In this document: positions 53,766 to 63,776 of the stretch, one piece after another | Layout: each line of letters opens with the position of its first letter | Position numbering within the stretch: the first letter of the stretch is position 1 | Origin: Mycobacteroides franklinii | Lineage (GTDB): Bacteria; Actinomycetota; Actinomycetes; Mycobacteriales; Mycobacteriaceae | Direction of reading: 5' to 3' | DNA: 64,000 bases | Assembly: GCF_002013895.1 (NCBI RefSeq) | Contig: NZ_MAFQ01000010.1 | Location: 62,001-126,000 of the forward strand | Notes under the pieces: model-generated | What the model was told of the DNA's origin: nothing | What the model saw: the letters and a program-made list of their open reading frames with translations, nothing else | Database searches by the model: none | Made by a program: the position numbers and the translations under genes

Positions 53766-54938
53766 TTACTTGCTGCTCCATGCCGGCGAAGCAGGGCGAG
53801 TTGGCGCCTGAGGCCGGCGACCGACTGGGGGCATTGTGGGGAAAGACGTCAAGGTGGCCCGTTTTCGGCCACTTAGCCGAGACAACAGCGCGGCGATGAG
53901 TGGAGTGAGCAATGTGATCAAGAAGATTCGTGTCACCTGGGCGACTGCGACTACCGCCACGTCGCCGCTGTAGTTCGCGGAAGTCTCTGTGGCGGCGTAG
54001 ATTCCACCCGGCGACATCGCCAAGTATCCATCCAGTACCGTCCCGCCGTCTAGTCTCGCCAACGGCCAGCCGATGATGCAGCTCGCTACGATGAGGACAG
54101 CGACTAGCGCGGTAGCCGTCGGCAGCATTGCCGCGATCTTCTTTACCGTGTTGACCGTGAACCTCAGGCCTGCTTGCCAGCCAATCACCCCGAACGCGAG
54201 GACTGCAACATATCCGGGCAGCCGCAATTCTGGTATTACGCCGACGATTTCCAACGTCAGACCCAAAATCATCGGCCCCAACAAGGCCGCAGATGGCAGC
54301 CGCGCCGCCCTGCCCAGCGCGTAACCGCAGCTTGCAACCGCGGCTGCTAACGCAAAATCGCTGAAGCTCATGCGGTTTGGATTTCCGCCCGACACCAATC
54401 CGCCGTCTGCGCTCGCTCCTGAAGAAAGAATGTAGACGACGGCAGGAAGGCTGAGCGTTACAGCTATCACCCTCAGGTACTGCAGAGAGGCGACGATGCT
54501 GGCTTCTCCCCCAGCATCTTTGGCCAGCGTGGTCAGGCTGGTTGAACCGCCCGCGATACTCGCCAAGATGGCGGTCGGTCGACCCACATGGGCATGGTGC
54601 ACGCGATGCAGCGCAAAGCCGCCGGCAGCAGATATCGCCAGCGTTGCGATGGCCCCAGTGACTATCCACGGCAATTGCGGGAAGACCGTCATCAGTTGAT
54701 CCCGATGAACCAGTGTCACCAAATGTATGCCCAAAATGCCTTGTGTCACTTGGACTATGCTTGAAGCTAGCACGTTCGGTCCCCGTGACAATAGCGCCAA
54801 CGCGGCAGCCGAAAGCGTACCGGCGACCAGTGGCGCGGCCGGCACATTCGCTATCGAGAAGACCGATGTCAGTGCCGCAGTGATAGCGGCCAAAAGCAGC
54901 CACTGCTTGACGGATTCCGACCCAGGTCTCGTGCCCAT
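53766..54938 (-). CDS. AbrB-family membrane transporter
   Basis: 390 residues from ATG 54938; an open frame runs further upstream to 55151, but its first 70 residues are not family-like. Two homologous halves of hydrophobic helices are separated by GRAARLPSAALLGPMILGLT; the first includes AGGSTSLTTLAKDAGGEASI and the second GWQAGLRFTVNTVKK, LAMSPGGIYAATETSANYSG. This duplicated pattern belongs to AbrB (YjcL/AmoA-regulator-like) permeases. The substrate is unknown. Confidence 0.82.
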   Translation of the reverse strand: MGTRPGSESVKQWLLLAAITAALTSVFSIANVPAAPLVAGTLSAAALALLSRGPNVLASSIVQVTQGILGIHLVTLVHRDQLMTVFPQLPWIVTGAIATLAISAAGGFALHRVHHAHVGRPTAILASIAGGSTSLTTLAKDAGGEASIVASLQYLRVIAVTLSLPAVVYILSSGASADGGLVSGGNPNRMSFSDFALAAAVASCGYALGRAARLPSAALLGPMILGLTLEIVGVIPELRLPGYVAVLAFGVIGWQAGLRFTVNTVKKIAAMLPTATALVAVLIVASCIIGWPLARLDGGTVLDGYLAMSPGGIYAATETSANYSGDVAVVAVAQVTRIFLITLLTPLIAALLSRLSGRKRATLTSFPTMPPVGRRPQAPTRPASPAWSSK

Positions 54939-55158
54939 GGGCTGAATACTGCAGGCATGCGGCTGTGAGTCCCCTGAGAACAACCTCAAGCATTGGCAGG
55001 CCCGATGAAATGCGATAGATATCTTCACGCATAAAAGCTGCTGCGAGAGAACGCTATTCGATGTCCGTGAGTGCAGAGCGCTCATTCCGTGACTCCCTGA
55101 TACCCATGGCATATGCCTTTGACACGCGGTACTGGAGGGGGAATCATCCACGTCCGCA

Positions 55159-55338
55159 GTGTGTTCCGTGCCGGTGGTCCCGTTTGTCGACTATGTGGGA
55201 ACTGCCTATTCGTTGGATCTTCGCCGGCTGGCCGTGTCAGGCGGCCAGGGCCGGGATGTCTCAAAGTTCACGTTGATGGCGTCGTGGTGGGGCTCTGGCA
55301 ATGACGGTCGCCCTTTCGTCCTCGCGGTGCCGCTGTGA
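55159..55338 (+). CDS. Possible short gene or gene relic
   Basis: The frame from a GTG at 55159 to TGA 55336-55338 encodes VVPFVDYVGTAYSLDLRRLA, GQGRDVSKFTLMASWW and GNDGRPFVLAVPL. This is strongly protein-like, but it has no good start; an ATG (55088, MAYAFDTRYWRG) exists in another frame just upstream and could be joined by a frameshift. It is probably a damaged gene of unknown family. Confidence 0.4.
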   Translation: MCSVPVVPFVDYVGTAYSLDLRRLAVSGGQGRDVSKFTLMASWWGSGNDGRPFVLAVPL

Positions 55339-55581
55339 CTGAGGCTAACTACGAACTACGGAAGACCTGGGCTGGCCGCTCTATTTTCATTCCGTTGCGC
55401 TCGATGCCCGCCTCATCCTGCGTCACTGGTCCGGTTTCCCTCGTTCACGTGCAGCGACGGTGCCAGAGCGCGCGGACACGGAACATGGTTACGATGTCGC
55501 TGGCTGACTCGGACGGATGACCACAGTCCGGTTCGGGTGGCCGGCGGTCAGTAAACGAAGTATCGATTTCTAGGCGGATAC

Positions 55582-56721
55582 ATGTCTAGCCATGTCATGA
55601 GCTTCCGCGATCGGGCGGAAGAGATTTATGCGGCCCGTACCGAGACCCTGGATGGGATTCGGCTGCTGCGCCCCGTTTGGCTCCTCACGGCGATCTGCGC
55701 GCCGGGTATTGGTGCGGCGGCGATAACGCTGGCCTTCGAAGGCATGTCCACAGTCCCGGTCGTCTGCCTTGCTATTTCGATTCCCGCATTCGCATGGGGC
55801 ATCCGGTACGCCCTCAAAAGACCCATCACCTACGCGGAGTCTGTCGCTTACGTCGTGTACTGCGACGTAGCCATCACGGTTGGTGTCTGCGTCGTGACCC
55901 AAACGGGCATCGCGTTTCTCAAGCTGGTGTGGCTGGTGGCCGCTAACACCTACGCGTTCGCGTTTCACGGACGGCTGGCGATGGCGCTACAAGCGGCCGC
56001 GACTGCGCTTGCAACGGGCCTGACGGTAGGTGGCGCGATTATTCGCGGAGATTCCAGCACTCCTGCACTGATCACGACCGTAGCGACGGTGATCTTGGTC
56101 AACGCGGTCGCCGCCTGGGCTATCTACGCGGGAATGGCTCAATTCACCGAATCCGCCCGCGACAAGGATCGCCTCGCCCGCCACGACGAACTGACCGGCC
56201 TCCTCAATCGCCGTGGCCTTCAGCAAGCCTGTGCCAACTGGGCTGGTGGAACAATCGGCAAACACGCCGTAGTCGCCGCGATCGATCTGAACGGATTTAA
56301 ATCGATCAATGACAATCACGGTCACCAGGCAGGTGACCAGGTACTGAGGAAAACGGCTCGACTACTGCAGACATTGGCTGGTCCCGACACATGGCTGGTC
56401 CGGCTTGGCGGAGACGAGTTCAGTGTTGTCGCCATTGTCGACTCAAACCGTGTACTGGACTACCAACGTGCGGTCGAAGACGCTCTCGCCGACGATGCGC
56501 CCCCGGTGGATGCCAGCGTCGGGGTCGCATCCGAAGAACTCTCGCGCGCTGACGACAGCGCGCCGTTGTCGCTGGCCGCAGTGGTTGCGGACTTACTCGT
56601 CAAGGCCGACAGCGCCATGTACGCCGTGAAAAGACGCGTGACATCAGAAGGAGTCAATCTCATCGAGCGCCGCACGATCGCCGGGGCAATCTCTGCGCGC
56701 CGACGGGGCCTGGGGCTTTAG
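55582..56721 (+). CDS. Membrane-bound GGDEF-domain diguanylate cyclase
   Basis: 379 residues. The N-terminal 190 residues hold about six membrane helices (LLTAICAPGIGAAAITLAFE; ALITTVATVILVNAVAAWAI). The GGDEF domain follows, with HDELTGLLNRRGLQQ, IDLNGFKSINDNHGHQAGDQ and an intact RLGGDEFSVV active site near residue 275. It makes cyclic di-GMP from two GTP. No EAL domain is attached. The trigger is probably a membrane or extracellular cue. Nearest the tRNA-Pro end of the accessory region. Confidence 0.9.
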   Translation: MSSHVMSFRDRAEEIYAARTETLDGIRLLRPVWLLTAICAPGIGAAAITLAFEGMSTVPVVCLAISIPAFAWGIRYALKRPITYAESVAYVVYCDVAITVGVCVVTQTGIAFLKLVWLVAANTYAFAFHGRLAMALQAAATALATGLTVGGAIIRGDSSTPALITTVATVILVNAVAAWAIYAGMAQFTESARDKDRLARHDELTGLLNRRGLQQACANWAGGTIGKHAVVAAIDLNGFKSINDNHGHQAGDQVLRKTARLLQTLAGPDTWLVRLGGDEFSVVAIVDSNRVLDYQRAVEDALADDAPPVDASVGVASEELSRADDSAPLSLAAVVADLLVKADSAMYAVKRRVTSEGVNLIERRTIAGAISARRRGLGL

Positions 56722-56805
56722 CCGACCGTGAAACAGGGGCGCACGAAATGCCCTTGATTTCAGTGGTGGTCAGCAAGAGCGCCAGGCAGATCCCCAAAGT
56801 GCAGT

Positions 56806-56831
56806 AAAACCACCTGTCACCAGGTGGTTTT
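56806..56831 (-). terminator. Intrinsic terminator of the tRNA-Pro gene
   Basis: Perfect 11-base arms AAAACCACCTG / CAGGTGGTTTT with a 4-base loop. On the minus strand it starts 5 bases after the tRNA and ends in a T-run (TTTT then ACTGC). It is symmetric enough to act for both directions. Confidence 0.75.
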
Positions 56832-56836
56832 ATTGT

Positions 56837-56909
<73 letters not shown>

Positions 56910-57485
56910 CCGCCGCTATGAGCAGCAGACGGAAGCCTACCGTAGGTCTGGCCGGATTCTGAACTCGGATTCCCCCCAGCTGCACGCGATTCTCGAAATC
57001 ACTTGTGTCACAAGCGAATGATCCAAAACATTTGACATCTACTCGTCGGAGTGGCGGAACTGAATTCGAACATGGGTTCGACAATGGGCGCCGGCGCGAG
57101 CCGTATCCTTGCGGACCTCGCCGCTGCGGTCGCCGCCCTGTCCGATCTCGACGTGTACATGCTCACCCGCTAGGAGCGCCTCGCCATTCTGCGTGATGTG
57201 GAAACCGTCATGCGGTGTATTCCCGCGGCAACCCACGGACTCGTCAATGAGCTTGCGGCGGGGCATGTTAGGGCGCGTACGGGATGTGGCGGAGCTGGCC
57301 CCGACTTCCGTGCTGAGCGCTGAACCTTCGGGCCGGTGCGGGACCCCTATCCCCCGTATCAATTGGTTCCATCACCGGGACAGCTACCGGCAGGAGTGAA
57401 CGACATCGGCCCCGCCAGGGATTAATCCGACGGGGCCGATGGGGCCAAGAGGCTTAGATCGAGCTTCTCGCTCAAGCCGGCGAGA
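56910..57485. other. Intergenic region between tRNA-Pro and lectin gene
   Basis: Holds the DUF222 relic. The remaining parts (56910-57070 and 57324-57485) show no coding potential; the tRNA promoter must lie just right of 56909. Confidence 0.5.
57072..57323 (+). pseudogene. Relic of a 13E12/DUF222 repeat-family gene (N-terminal part)
   Basis: The frame from ATG 57072 reads ILADLAAAVAALSDLDVYML, then TR and an in-frame TAG at 57171-57173. It continues ERLAILRDVETVMRCIPAAT and HGLVNELAA to a TGA at 57321. ALSDxxLxxLTxxERL and the following helix are the N-terminus of 13E12-family (DUF222) proteins, often with a C-terminal HNH domain. That domain is missing. No surrounding copy is found. Confidence 0.6.
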
Positions 57486-58052
57486 CTACTCCGGAATGGT
57501 CAGAACCTGACCCGGCTGAATCAGATCCGGGTTGTCGATGCCGCTTGCGTCGGCGATCTTCTGGTACTGGTTTCCGTCGCCGTAGAAGCGCTCGGCGATG
57601 GCCCACAGGGTGTCGCCGGACTCAACGGTGTAGGTGCGGGGCTCCGGGGCAGGAGCGGGCTCCTCCACGGCCGCAGGAGCGACCTCGACGGACTCGGGGG
57701 CCGCGGCCACCGGGGTGTCGGTCTGGGTGCCCGAGGACCACACGGAGTCAGCGCCCGAGTACAGCACCAGGTTGCGGTCGTCCTGCAGAACCAGCTTCAC
57801 GTCGGAGCGACCCTCGGTGTTGCTGCTCCACAGCGCGCCACCACCGTTGTCGTATACGACGAAGTTGCCATCGCTCTGCACCTCTGCGCGGCCAGCGGAG
57901 TGTCCGCTGCTGTCGGAAGCCCACACGGGGCTGCCGCCGTCGGTCAGCACGAGGTTGCCGTCATCCTGCAGAGTCAGGGTGTACGCGCCATTGTTCGAGG
58001 TGAGGCTCTGTCCCGAGTCCAGCTTCTGGCCCTGGGTGAGTGTGTCCGCCAC
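57486..58052 (-). CDS. Bulb-type (beta-prism II) lectin with C-terminal LysM domain
   Basis: 188 residues. Three repeats of the mannose-binding motif are seen: LQDDGNLVLTDGGSPVW, VQSDGNFVVYDNGGGALW and LQDDRNLVLYSGADSVW; the first differs from QxDxNxVxY at its last Tyr. A Pro/Ala linker (115-140) joins a LysM domain (YTVESGDTLWAIAERFYGDG ... VLTIPE). No signal peptide is obvious. The protein is similar in layout to the mannose-specific lectin of M. smegmatis. LysM would bind peptidoglycan and the lectin mannosylated glycans such as LAM. Confidence 0.9.
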   Translation of the reverse strand: MADTLTQGQKLDSGQSLTSNNGAYTLTLQDDGNLVLTDGGSPVWASDSSGHSAGRAEVQSDGNFVVYDNGGGALWSSNTEGRSDVKLVLQDDRNLVLYSGADSVWSSGTQTDTPVAAAPESVEVAPAAVEEPAPAPEPRTYTVESGDTLWAIAERFYGDGNQYQKIADASGIDNPDLIQPGQVLTIPE

Positions 58053-58253
58053 TGTGTTGCGCCTTTCGGTAGGTGGTTTTGATACCGCCGCAGGATGGTA
58101 GACGGTGAAACCAGCCTAGGTCGGCAAACCGAAAAAGTGGGCGATTCGGATCGGGTAGATCACAACACGAGCGCGAATATTCGGTGAACGGAACCTGAGA
58201 AGGCAATGTGCAAGAGGTCTTTTAGCTTGTGCCCGTTGCCATCTCACTGTCAG

Positions 58254-59654
58254 TTAGCGCTTGGGACTGCGCTTTTCGCGCACTCGGACATTGATCCGGA
58301 TGGGGGTTCCGTCAAAGCCGAAGGTCTCGCGCAACCTGCGCTCCAGGAATCTGCGGTACCCGGCCTCGAGGAAGCCGGTGGTGAACAACACGAATGTAGG
58401 AGGTCGTGAAGTGGCCTGGGTGGCGAACAACACTCGCGGCTGCTTTCCTCCGCGCACCGGAGGTGGTGTAGCGGCAACCACTTCCTTGATCCAGGTATTG
58501 AGCTGACCGGTGGAAATTCGCCTGTCCCAGGAATCCAGCGCAGACTCCAGCGCCGGTACAAGCTTCTGGACGGCCCGTCCGCTTTTGGCTGAAATGTTCA
58601 CGCGTTGCGCCCAATTGAGCTGCGAAAGCTGAAGGTCTACTTCACGTTCAAGGAGGTCGCGGCGGTCCTCATCCACGAGATCCCATTTGTTGAACGCCAG
58701 TACCAATGCCCGCCCCGTTTCGACCACCATCGACAGCACGCGCTGGTCCTGTTCGGTGATGGGCTGGGATGCATCCAGAAGGACGATGGCAACCTCGGCC
58801 GCCTCGATGGCGCCATGAGTACGCAGCGACGCGTAGTACTCGTGCCCGGAGGCCTGTCCGACCTTGCGGCGCAAGCCCGCGGTATCGACGAAACGCCATG
58901 TCTTGTCGCCGAGTTCGATCAAGGTATCTACCGGATCGACGGTTGTACCCGCGGTGTCATGAACCACCGCCCGCTGATCGCCCGAGAGGCGGTTCAGCAG
59001 AGAACTCTTGCCCACGTTCGGTTTTCCGACCAGAGCGACCCGTCGCGGGCCGCCCTCCCCCGATCCTCGTGACGAAATCTCGGGCAGATCGGCGACCACG
59101 CGGTCGAGCAGGTCCGCCACTCCGCGGCCGTGCATGGCACTGATCGGAGACGGCTCTCCCAGTCCCAGCGACCACAGCACCGCGGCATCGGCCTCGGCGC
59201 GATCGCTGTCAACCTTGTTGGCCGCCAGGAAGACTGGCTTACCAGAGCGGCGCAGTAGCTTGGCGGCCTCTTCGTCGGTAGAGGTTGCGCCCACCGTGGC
59301 GTCCACCACGAGGATGATCAGGTCCGCAGTGGCCATGGCGTGGCGCGCCTGTTCGGCGACGAGCTGTTGTAGCCCGGTTGCATCGGACTCCCAGCCACCG
59401 GTGTCCTGCACCGTGAAGCGGCGGTCGAGCCACTCGGCCGGATACGAGACGCGGTCCCGGGTCACACCGGGAATGTCTTGGACGACGGCCTCGCGCCGGC
59501 CGATGATCCGGTTCACCAGCGTCGACTTGCCCACGTTCGGCCGACCGACCACCGCTACCACCGCGGGCGGGGCGCTGGGTTCGTCGGCTCCCTCGTCTGT
59601 GTCGAATTCGGTGAGTTCCCACTCACTTTCGTCTTCCCACGTGCCATCGGTCAT
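58254..59654 (-). CDS. der: GTPase Der (EngA)
   Basis: 466 residues. Two tandem GTPase domains: G1 motifs [12 protein letters not shown] (about 39-50) and [12 protein letters not shown] (about 210-221), each with DxxG and NKxD, and a C-terminal KH-like domain (TNKW-free, ending [20 protein letters not shown]). Required for late 50S ribosome assembly. Start overlaps the cmk stop by four bases. Order der-cmk-rluB is conserved in actinobacteria. Confidence 0.97.
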   Translation of the reverse strand: MTDGTWEDESEWELTEFDTDEGADEPSAPPAVVAVVGRPNVGKSTLVNRIIGRREAVVQDIPGVTRDRVSYPAEWLDRRFTVQDTGGWESDATGLQQLVAEQARHAMATADLIILVVDATVGATSTDEEAAKLLRRSGKPVFLAANKVDSDRAEADAAVLWSLGLGEPSPISAMHGRGVADLLDRVVADLPEISSRGSGEGGPRRVALVGKPNVGKSSLLNRLSGDQRAVVHDTAGTTVDPVDTLIELGDKTWRFVDTAGLRRKVGQASGHEYYASLRTHGAIEAAEVAIVLLDASQPITEQDQRVLSMVVETGRALVLAFNKWDLVDEDRRDLLEREVDLQLSQLNWAQRVNISAKSGRAVQKLVPALESALDSWDRRISTGQLNTWIKEVVAATPPPVRGGKQPRVLFATQATSRPPTFVLFTTGFLEAGYRRFLERRLRETFGFDGTPIRINVRVREKRSPKR

Positions 59655-60334
59655 CGAGACGCCCCTGCCCTAGTCTGCACCAGGTCCAGCAGGTGGGCCA
59701 CGACCTGTTCTTGTGTCATATCGCTGGTATCGACCTCCACCGCATCCTCGGCTGGACGCAGCGGCGACACGGCTCGGGTGGAGTCCAGATGGTCCCGGCG
59801 CTGCACATCGGCAAGCACCTGTTCATACTCGTCGGCGCCGCCGCCGGAGACGTTCTGGGTATTGCGGCGCTGTGCCCGCGCCTGTGCCGATGCGGTGAGA
59901 TAGATCTTCACGTCAGCATCTGGCAGCACCACGGTGCCGATATCGCGGCCCTCAACCACCACGGCGCCACTACCGTCGGCCAGCTCGCGCTGCTGCCGCA
60001 CCAATCGTTCACGGACCGCCGGTACCGCGGACACTGCCGAGACCGCGCCGGTGACCTCGGTGCCTCTGATCGGGATCGAAACATCCTCTCCCGCAAGCAG
60101 GGCTGTCTGTTCGTCGGGATCGGAGCCCACGGACATGGGGACCTGCGCGGTGGCCGCGGAGATGGCCGCGGGATCGGTGAGATCGACCCCGGCCCGCAGC
60201 GCCCACAGTGTCACGATCCGGTACATCGCCCCGGTGTCCAAATAGGCCGCGCCCAGCTGGCGCGCCAATTCCTTGGCCACTGAAGACTTTCCGGTACCGG
60301 AAGGGCCGTCGATGGCCACCACGAGGCGCGTCAC
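59651..60334 (-). CDS. cmk: Cytidylate kinase
   Basis: 227 residues. P-loop [16 protein letters not shown] near the N-terminus, the CMP-binding NMP region ([20 protein letters not shown]) and [20 protein letters not shown] with the conserved Arg/Asp. It phosphorylates CMP and dCMP with ATP. Overlaps der downstream and rluB upstream by four bases each, forming a translationally coupled operon. Confidence 0.96.
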   Translation of the reverse strand: MTRLVVAIDGPSGTGKSSVAKELARQLGAAYLDTGAMYRIVTLWALRAGVDLTDPAAISAATAQVPMSVGSDPDEQTALLAGEDVSIPIRGTEVTGAVSAVSAVPAVRERLVRQQRELADGSGAVVVEGRDIGTVVLPDADVKIYLTASAQARAQRRNTQNVSGGGADEYEQVLADVQRRDHLDSTRAVSPLRPAEDAVEVDTSDMTQEQVVAHLLDLVQTRAGASR

Positions 60335-61071
60335 AGCCGCACCATCTTGTAGAGCGAGGCAATCTCGTCGCGGCCCAGGGCGCGCAGGCTGCCGGGACGT
60401 TGATTGCCCAGCGTGACCTCGCCAATCTTGATGCGCACCAACTCCACCACAGGGTGGCCCACGGCGTCCATCATCCGGCGCACAATACGGTTGCGGCCCT
60501 CATGCAGGGTCAGCTGCACCATGGTCTGGCCGTCGGTGGTGCCCAGGAACTTGAACTCGTCGATCTTGGCAGGGCCGTCGGCGAGTTCGACGCCGTCGCG
60601 CAACTGCCTGCCCAAGCCGCGCGGAACCGAACCTGCCACGGTCGCGATGTACGTCTTGGGCACCTCGTAGGACGGGTGCATGAGCCGGTGGGTCAGCTCC
60701 CCGTCATTGGTGAGCAGGATCAGTCCGACGGTTTCAGCGTCGAGGCGTCCCACGTTGCGGACACCCTGGTTGCTCCGGACGCGCTCCTCGATCAACTTGC
60801 CGATGCAGGGGCGGCCGCGATCGTCCGACATGGTCGAGAGCATGCCCAGTGGCTTGTTGAGCGCCAGATACACCAGGTCGGTGTTCATGATCACGCGTGC
60901 GCCATCGACCCGAACGACGTTGACAGCCGGATCGATTCGCTTGCCCTGCTCGGTGACGATCACGCCGTCTACTTCGACGCGACCGTCGTAGATCATCCGC
61001 TCGGCCACCCGGCGTGACGCAATTCCCGCTTGCGACAACACCTTCTGAAGCCGAATACCCTCTTCGCTCAT
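60331..61071 (-). CDS. rluB: Ribosomal large-subunit pseudouridine synthase RluB
   Basis: 246 residues from ATG 61071 (AGGACTG upstream; a longer frame is open). S4 RNA-binding domain at about 3-60 ([20 protein letters not shown]) and the pseudouridine synthase domain with catalytic Asp in [19 protein letters not shown], then [16 protein letters not shown]. It converts one uridine of 23S rRNA helix 69-90 region to pseudouridine (position 2605 in E. coli RluB). Start lies 5 bases after the scpB stop. Confidence 0.94.
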   Translation of the reverse strand: MSEEGIRLQKVLSQAGIASRRVAERMIYDGRVEVDGVIVTEQGKRIDPAVNVVRVDGARVIMNTDLVYLALNKPLGMLSTMSDDRGRPCIGKLIEERVRSNQGVRNVGRLDAETVGLILLTNDGELTHRLMHPSYEVPKTYIATVAGSVPRGLGRQLRDGVELADGPAKIDEFKFLGTTDGQTMVQLTLHEGRNRIVRRMMDAVGHPVVELVRIKIGEVTLGNQRPGSLRALGRDEIASLYKMVRL

Positions 61072-61075
61072 GATT

Positions 61076-61852
61076 TCAGTCCTGATCAACGGTAAAGGCG
61101 GGCGCGGCATCAGATCCAGCGCCCTCGCCGGGTGTCCGGTTGAGTCGCGCGAACCGCGGCTCGTCGCCGAGGTTTTCGGATAGGTCATCGATCACATCGA
61201 TATCGGGAAGGAGCGGCGCGATATCAGGCAGGTCGGACAGCGACGTCAACCCGAGCCGCTCCAGGAACAGCTCGGTGGTGCGGAACATCACCGCACCGGA
61301 GTCGTCGTCGGTGCCGGCCTCGGCGATCAGCCCGCGCATCAGCAGGGTCCGCATGACGGCGTCGACATTGACACCGCGGACCGCGCTGACACGTGATCGC
61401 GTCACCGGCTGCCGATAGGCCACCACCGCGAGGGTTTCCAGCGCGGCGCGGGTGAGCTTGGAACGTGCCCCGTCGAGCAGCAGCTTCTCGACATACGGGG
61501 CGTACCGGGCGCGTGTGTACATGCGCCAGCCATCGGCGGTTTCACGCAGATCGATGCCGCTACTGCGATCGGTCAGAATCTCGGAAATCCGTTGCAGGGC
61601 TTCGGCTACGCGGTCCAGCGGCTGAGCAACGACGGAGGCCACGGATGCGGCAGTGATGGGCGTGTCGACCACCAGCAGCAGCGCCTCGAGGGTGCTGATG
61701 AGCTCGTCCTCGCCCATCGGGACGAATTCGTCATCGCCTGATTCCACCTCACCAGATGCGTCCTCGACGGACTCCTGTGGGCCGGACTCCTCGGGGGTGT
61801 CGGGTTCGGTGGACTTTTCCGGGTCTTCGACAGCGATCGTCTGCTCGCTCAT
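61076..61852 (-). CDS. scpB: Chromosome condensation protein ScpB
   Basis: 258 residues. The acidic N-terminal tail (30-60, many Glu/Asp) precedes the two winged-helix modules: DELISTLEALLLVVDTPITA, TRAALETLAVVAYRQPVTRS and LFLERLGLTSLSDLPDIAPL. ScpB bridges SMC and ScpA in the condensin-like complex. Its start overlaps the scpA stop (ATGA). The acidic extension is common in actinobacteria. Confidence 0.95.
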   Translation of the reverse strand: MSEQTIAVEDPEKSTEPDTPEESGPQESVEDASGEVESGDDEFVPMGEDELISTLEALLLVVDTPITAASVASVVAQPLDRVAEALQRISEILTDRSSGIDLRETADGWRMYTRARYAPYVEKLLLDGARSKLTRAALETLAVVAYRQPVTRSRVSAVRGVNVDAVMRTLLMRGLIAEAGTDDDSGAVMFRTTELFLERLGLTSLSDLPDIAPLLPDIDVIDDLSENLGDEPRFARLNRTPGEGAGSDAAPAFTVDQD

Positions 61853-62727
61853 GTGTAGTCCACTGCCTTTTCTAGATCATCCTGCGCCGGGCGCTCACCG
61901 GTCCATGAAACTTGGAGCGGTCCAAGCGGTTCGGATTGCTCGAATAGTACCGCCTTGGAGCGGTACAGCTCGAGCACGCCCAGGAAGCGGGCCACGATCT
62001 CGAGGGGCACCGAGCATTCGGCCACCAGCTCGGTGAACGTCATCCATTGTCCCGCGCCACGTTCGGCGAGCAGCTCGACCATCCGCTTGGCGTGCTCGGG
62101 CACCGAGACACGGGGAATATGCAGATGACTCAGTCCCACCGTCGGCACCGGTCGCGGGCTGAACGCACCGGCGGCGAGCTGGGCGAATTGATCCCCATCG
62201 AGCCCCAGGTGCACCGGCGGCAACAGCTCGCTGAAGCGCTCCTCCAGCGCCACCGCGCGCGGGTACGAGCGCAGGGCCGCAGCCTCGAGCTCGGCGAACA
62301 TCTCTGCCACGTGCTTGAAGGCCCGGTACTGCAGCAGCCGCGCGAACAGCAGGTCCCGGATTTCCAGAAGCGCCAGGTCGTCGTTGTCATCCACCTGGCC
62401 CGAGGGCAGCAGCCGCGCCGCCTTGAGATCCAGCAGTGTGGCCGCCACCACCAGGAAAGCCGTCACCTCATCGAGGCTGTAGGTATCGCCCAGCGTCTTG
62501 GTGTACGCGATAAATTCGTCGGTCACCTGGTGCAACGCCACCTCGGTGACGTCAAGCCGATGCTGAGAGATCAGCTGCAACAGCAGATCGAACGGGCCCT
62601 CGAAGTTCGTGAGTCGAATGCGGAAACCGCGCGCGTCAGCGGCATCGGGCACCGGTGCGGCGTCGGGCGCCACAGGCTCCGCAGCGGTCTCGACGACATC
62701 CGGCTCCTGGTCCACACCAGCAGTCAC
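61849..62727 (-). CDS. scpA: Kleisin ScpA
   Basis: 292 residues. The N-terminal SMC-binding helix region reads NFEGPFDLLLQLISQHRLDV, followed by DEVTAFLVVAATLLDLKAAR, and the C-terminal winged helix binds the SMC head (VARFLGVLELYRSKAVLFEQ). First 25 residues are Pro/Ala/Asp-rich and variable. Overlaps parA stop and scpB start by four bases each. Confidence 0.95.
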   Translation of the reverse strand: MTAGVDQEPDVVETAAEPVAPDAAPVPDAADARGFRIRLTNFEGPFDLLLQLISQHRLDVTEVALHQVTDEFIAYTKTLGDTYSLDEVTAFLVVAATLLDLKAARLLPSGQVDDNDDLALLEIRDLLFARLLQYRAFKHVAEMFAELEAAALRSYPRAVALEERFSELLPPVHLGLDGDQFAQLAAGAFSPRPVPTVGLSHLHIPRVSVPEHAKRMVELLAERGAGQWMTFTELVAECSVPLEIVARFLGVLELYRSKAVLFEQSEPLGPLQVSWTGERPAQDDLEKAVDYT

Positions 62728-63605
62728 GATTCGAACCGGTCGATTACCTCGCGAGCCAACGAGATGTATGCCTGTGCGCCGGAGGATTTAGGGGCCCACG
62801 TGGTGATCGGCTCCCCCGCCACGCTCGTCTCCGGGAAGCGGACGGTGCGGGTGATGACGGTGTGGAAGACCTGATCGCCGAACACCTCGATGACCCTGGC
62901 CATCACCTCACGCGCATGCAGGGTGCGGGCATCGAACATGGTGATGACGATGCCGGACACCGACAGTTTGGGGTTGAGCCGGTCACGCACCTTGGCCACG
63001 GTGTCGGTGAGCAAGGCCAGCCCGCGCAGCGAGAAGAACGCGCACTCCATCGGGATGACCACGCCCTCGGAACAGGCCAGCGCGTTCACCGTCAACAGCC
63101 CCAGCGACGGCTGGCAGTCGATGAGCACGTAGTCGTAGCGGTCCAGCACCGGGTGCAGCGCCCGGGCCAACGAGTGTTCCCGGCCCACCTCGTTGACCAG
63201 CTGAATCTCGGCCGCGGAGAGGTCGATGTTGCTGGGAATCAGGTCCAGTCCCTCGACGCGGGTGCGCATCAGCACATCGTCGACTGACACCCTGGGCTCC
63301 ACCAGCAGGTTGTGCACCGTGGTTTCCAGCTCGTGGTGGGCGATTCCCAAACCGGCCGACAGGGCGCCCTGCGGGTCGAGGTCGACGAGCAGTACCCGTC
63401 GGCCGTACCCGGCCAATGCGGCACCCAGATTGATGGTCGACGTGGTCTTACCCACCCCGCCCTTCTGGTTGCACATCGCGATGACCTTGGCCGGCCCATG
63501 AGTTGTCAGCGGCTTCGGCTCGGGAATGTCTTTGGGAGGACGACCGGTGAGATCAAGGTCGCCGTCTTCGGCGGGGAAGTCAGAGTCGAGACTGCCGTCT
63601 GTCAC
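62724..63605 (-). CDS. parA: ParA/Soj-family ATPase
   Basis: 293 residues. Deviant Walker A KGGVGKTTSTINLGAALAGY, Walker A' VLLVDLDPQGALS, and Walker B-like YVLIDCQPSLGLLTVNAL. No ParB is adjacent; this copy (Rv1708 type) sits with scpAB and is distinct from the parAB operon at the origin. It probably links condensin loading or segregation to ATP-driven DNA binding. The N-terminal 35 residues are an acidic extension; an internal start is possible. Confidence 0.92.
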   Translation of the reverse strand: MTDGSLDSDFPAEDGDLDLTGRPPKDIPEPKPLTTHGPAKVIAMCNQKGGVGKTTSTINLGAALAGYGRRVLLVDLDPQGALSAGLGIAHHELETTVHNLLVEPRVSVDDVLMRTRVEGLDLIPSNIDLSAAEIQLVNEVGREHSLARALHPVLDRYDYVLIDCQPSLGLLTVNALACSEGVVIPMECAFFSLRGLALLTDTVAKVRDRLNPKLSVSGIVITMFDARTLHAREVMARVIEVFGDQVFHTVITRTVRFPETSVAGEPITTWAPKSSGAQAYISLAREVIDRFES

Positions 63606-63776
63606 GTCACCTCCCGGTCATCTACTCGACCCTGTGCGCGAACGCTGGGGGTCTCGCCCACTTGTGGGGGCCTTATCGAAGGCATTCGGGCAAGTCTAGT
63701 GGGGTTGCGGCCTTCGGTAGCGGCAACCCGCGCATGTGGTCGCTGAGGAGCCTGTCTGAAGACCATGCGGTGGCCA
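63606..63776. other. Short intergenic region between xerD and parA
   Basis: No small gene; contains the promoter of the parA-scpAB-rluB-cmk-der operon on the minus strand. Nothing else stands out. Confidence 0.5.

Noticed and set aside
53731..55032. 433-codon minus-strand frame over the AbrB-type gene
   Set aside because: It lies in another frame of the clear permease gene, without hydrophobic pattern or ribosome binding site.
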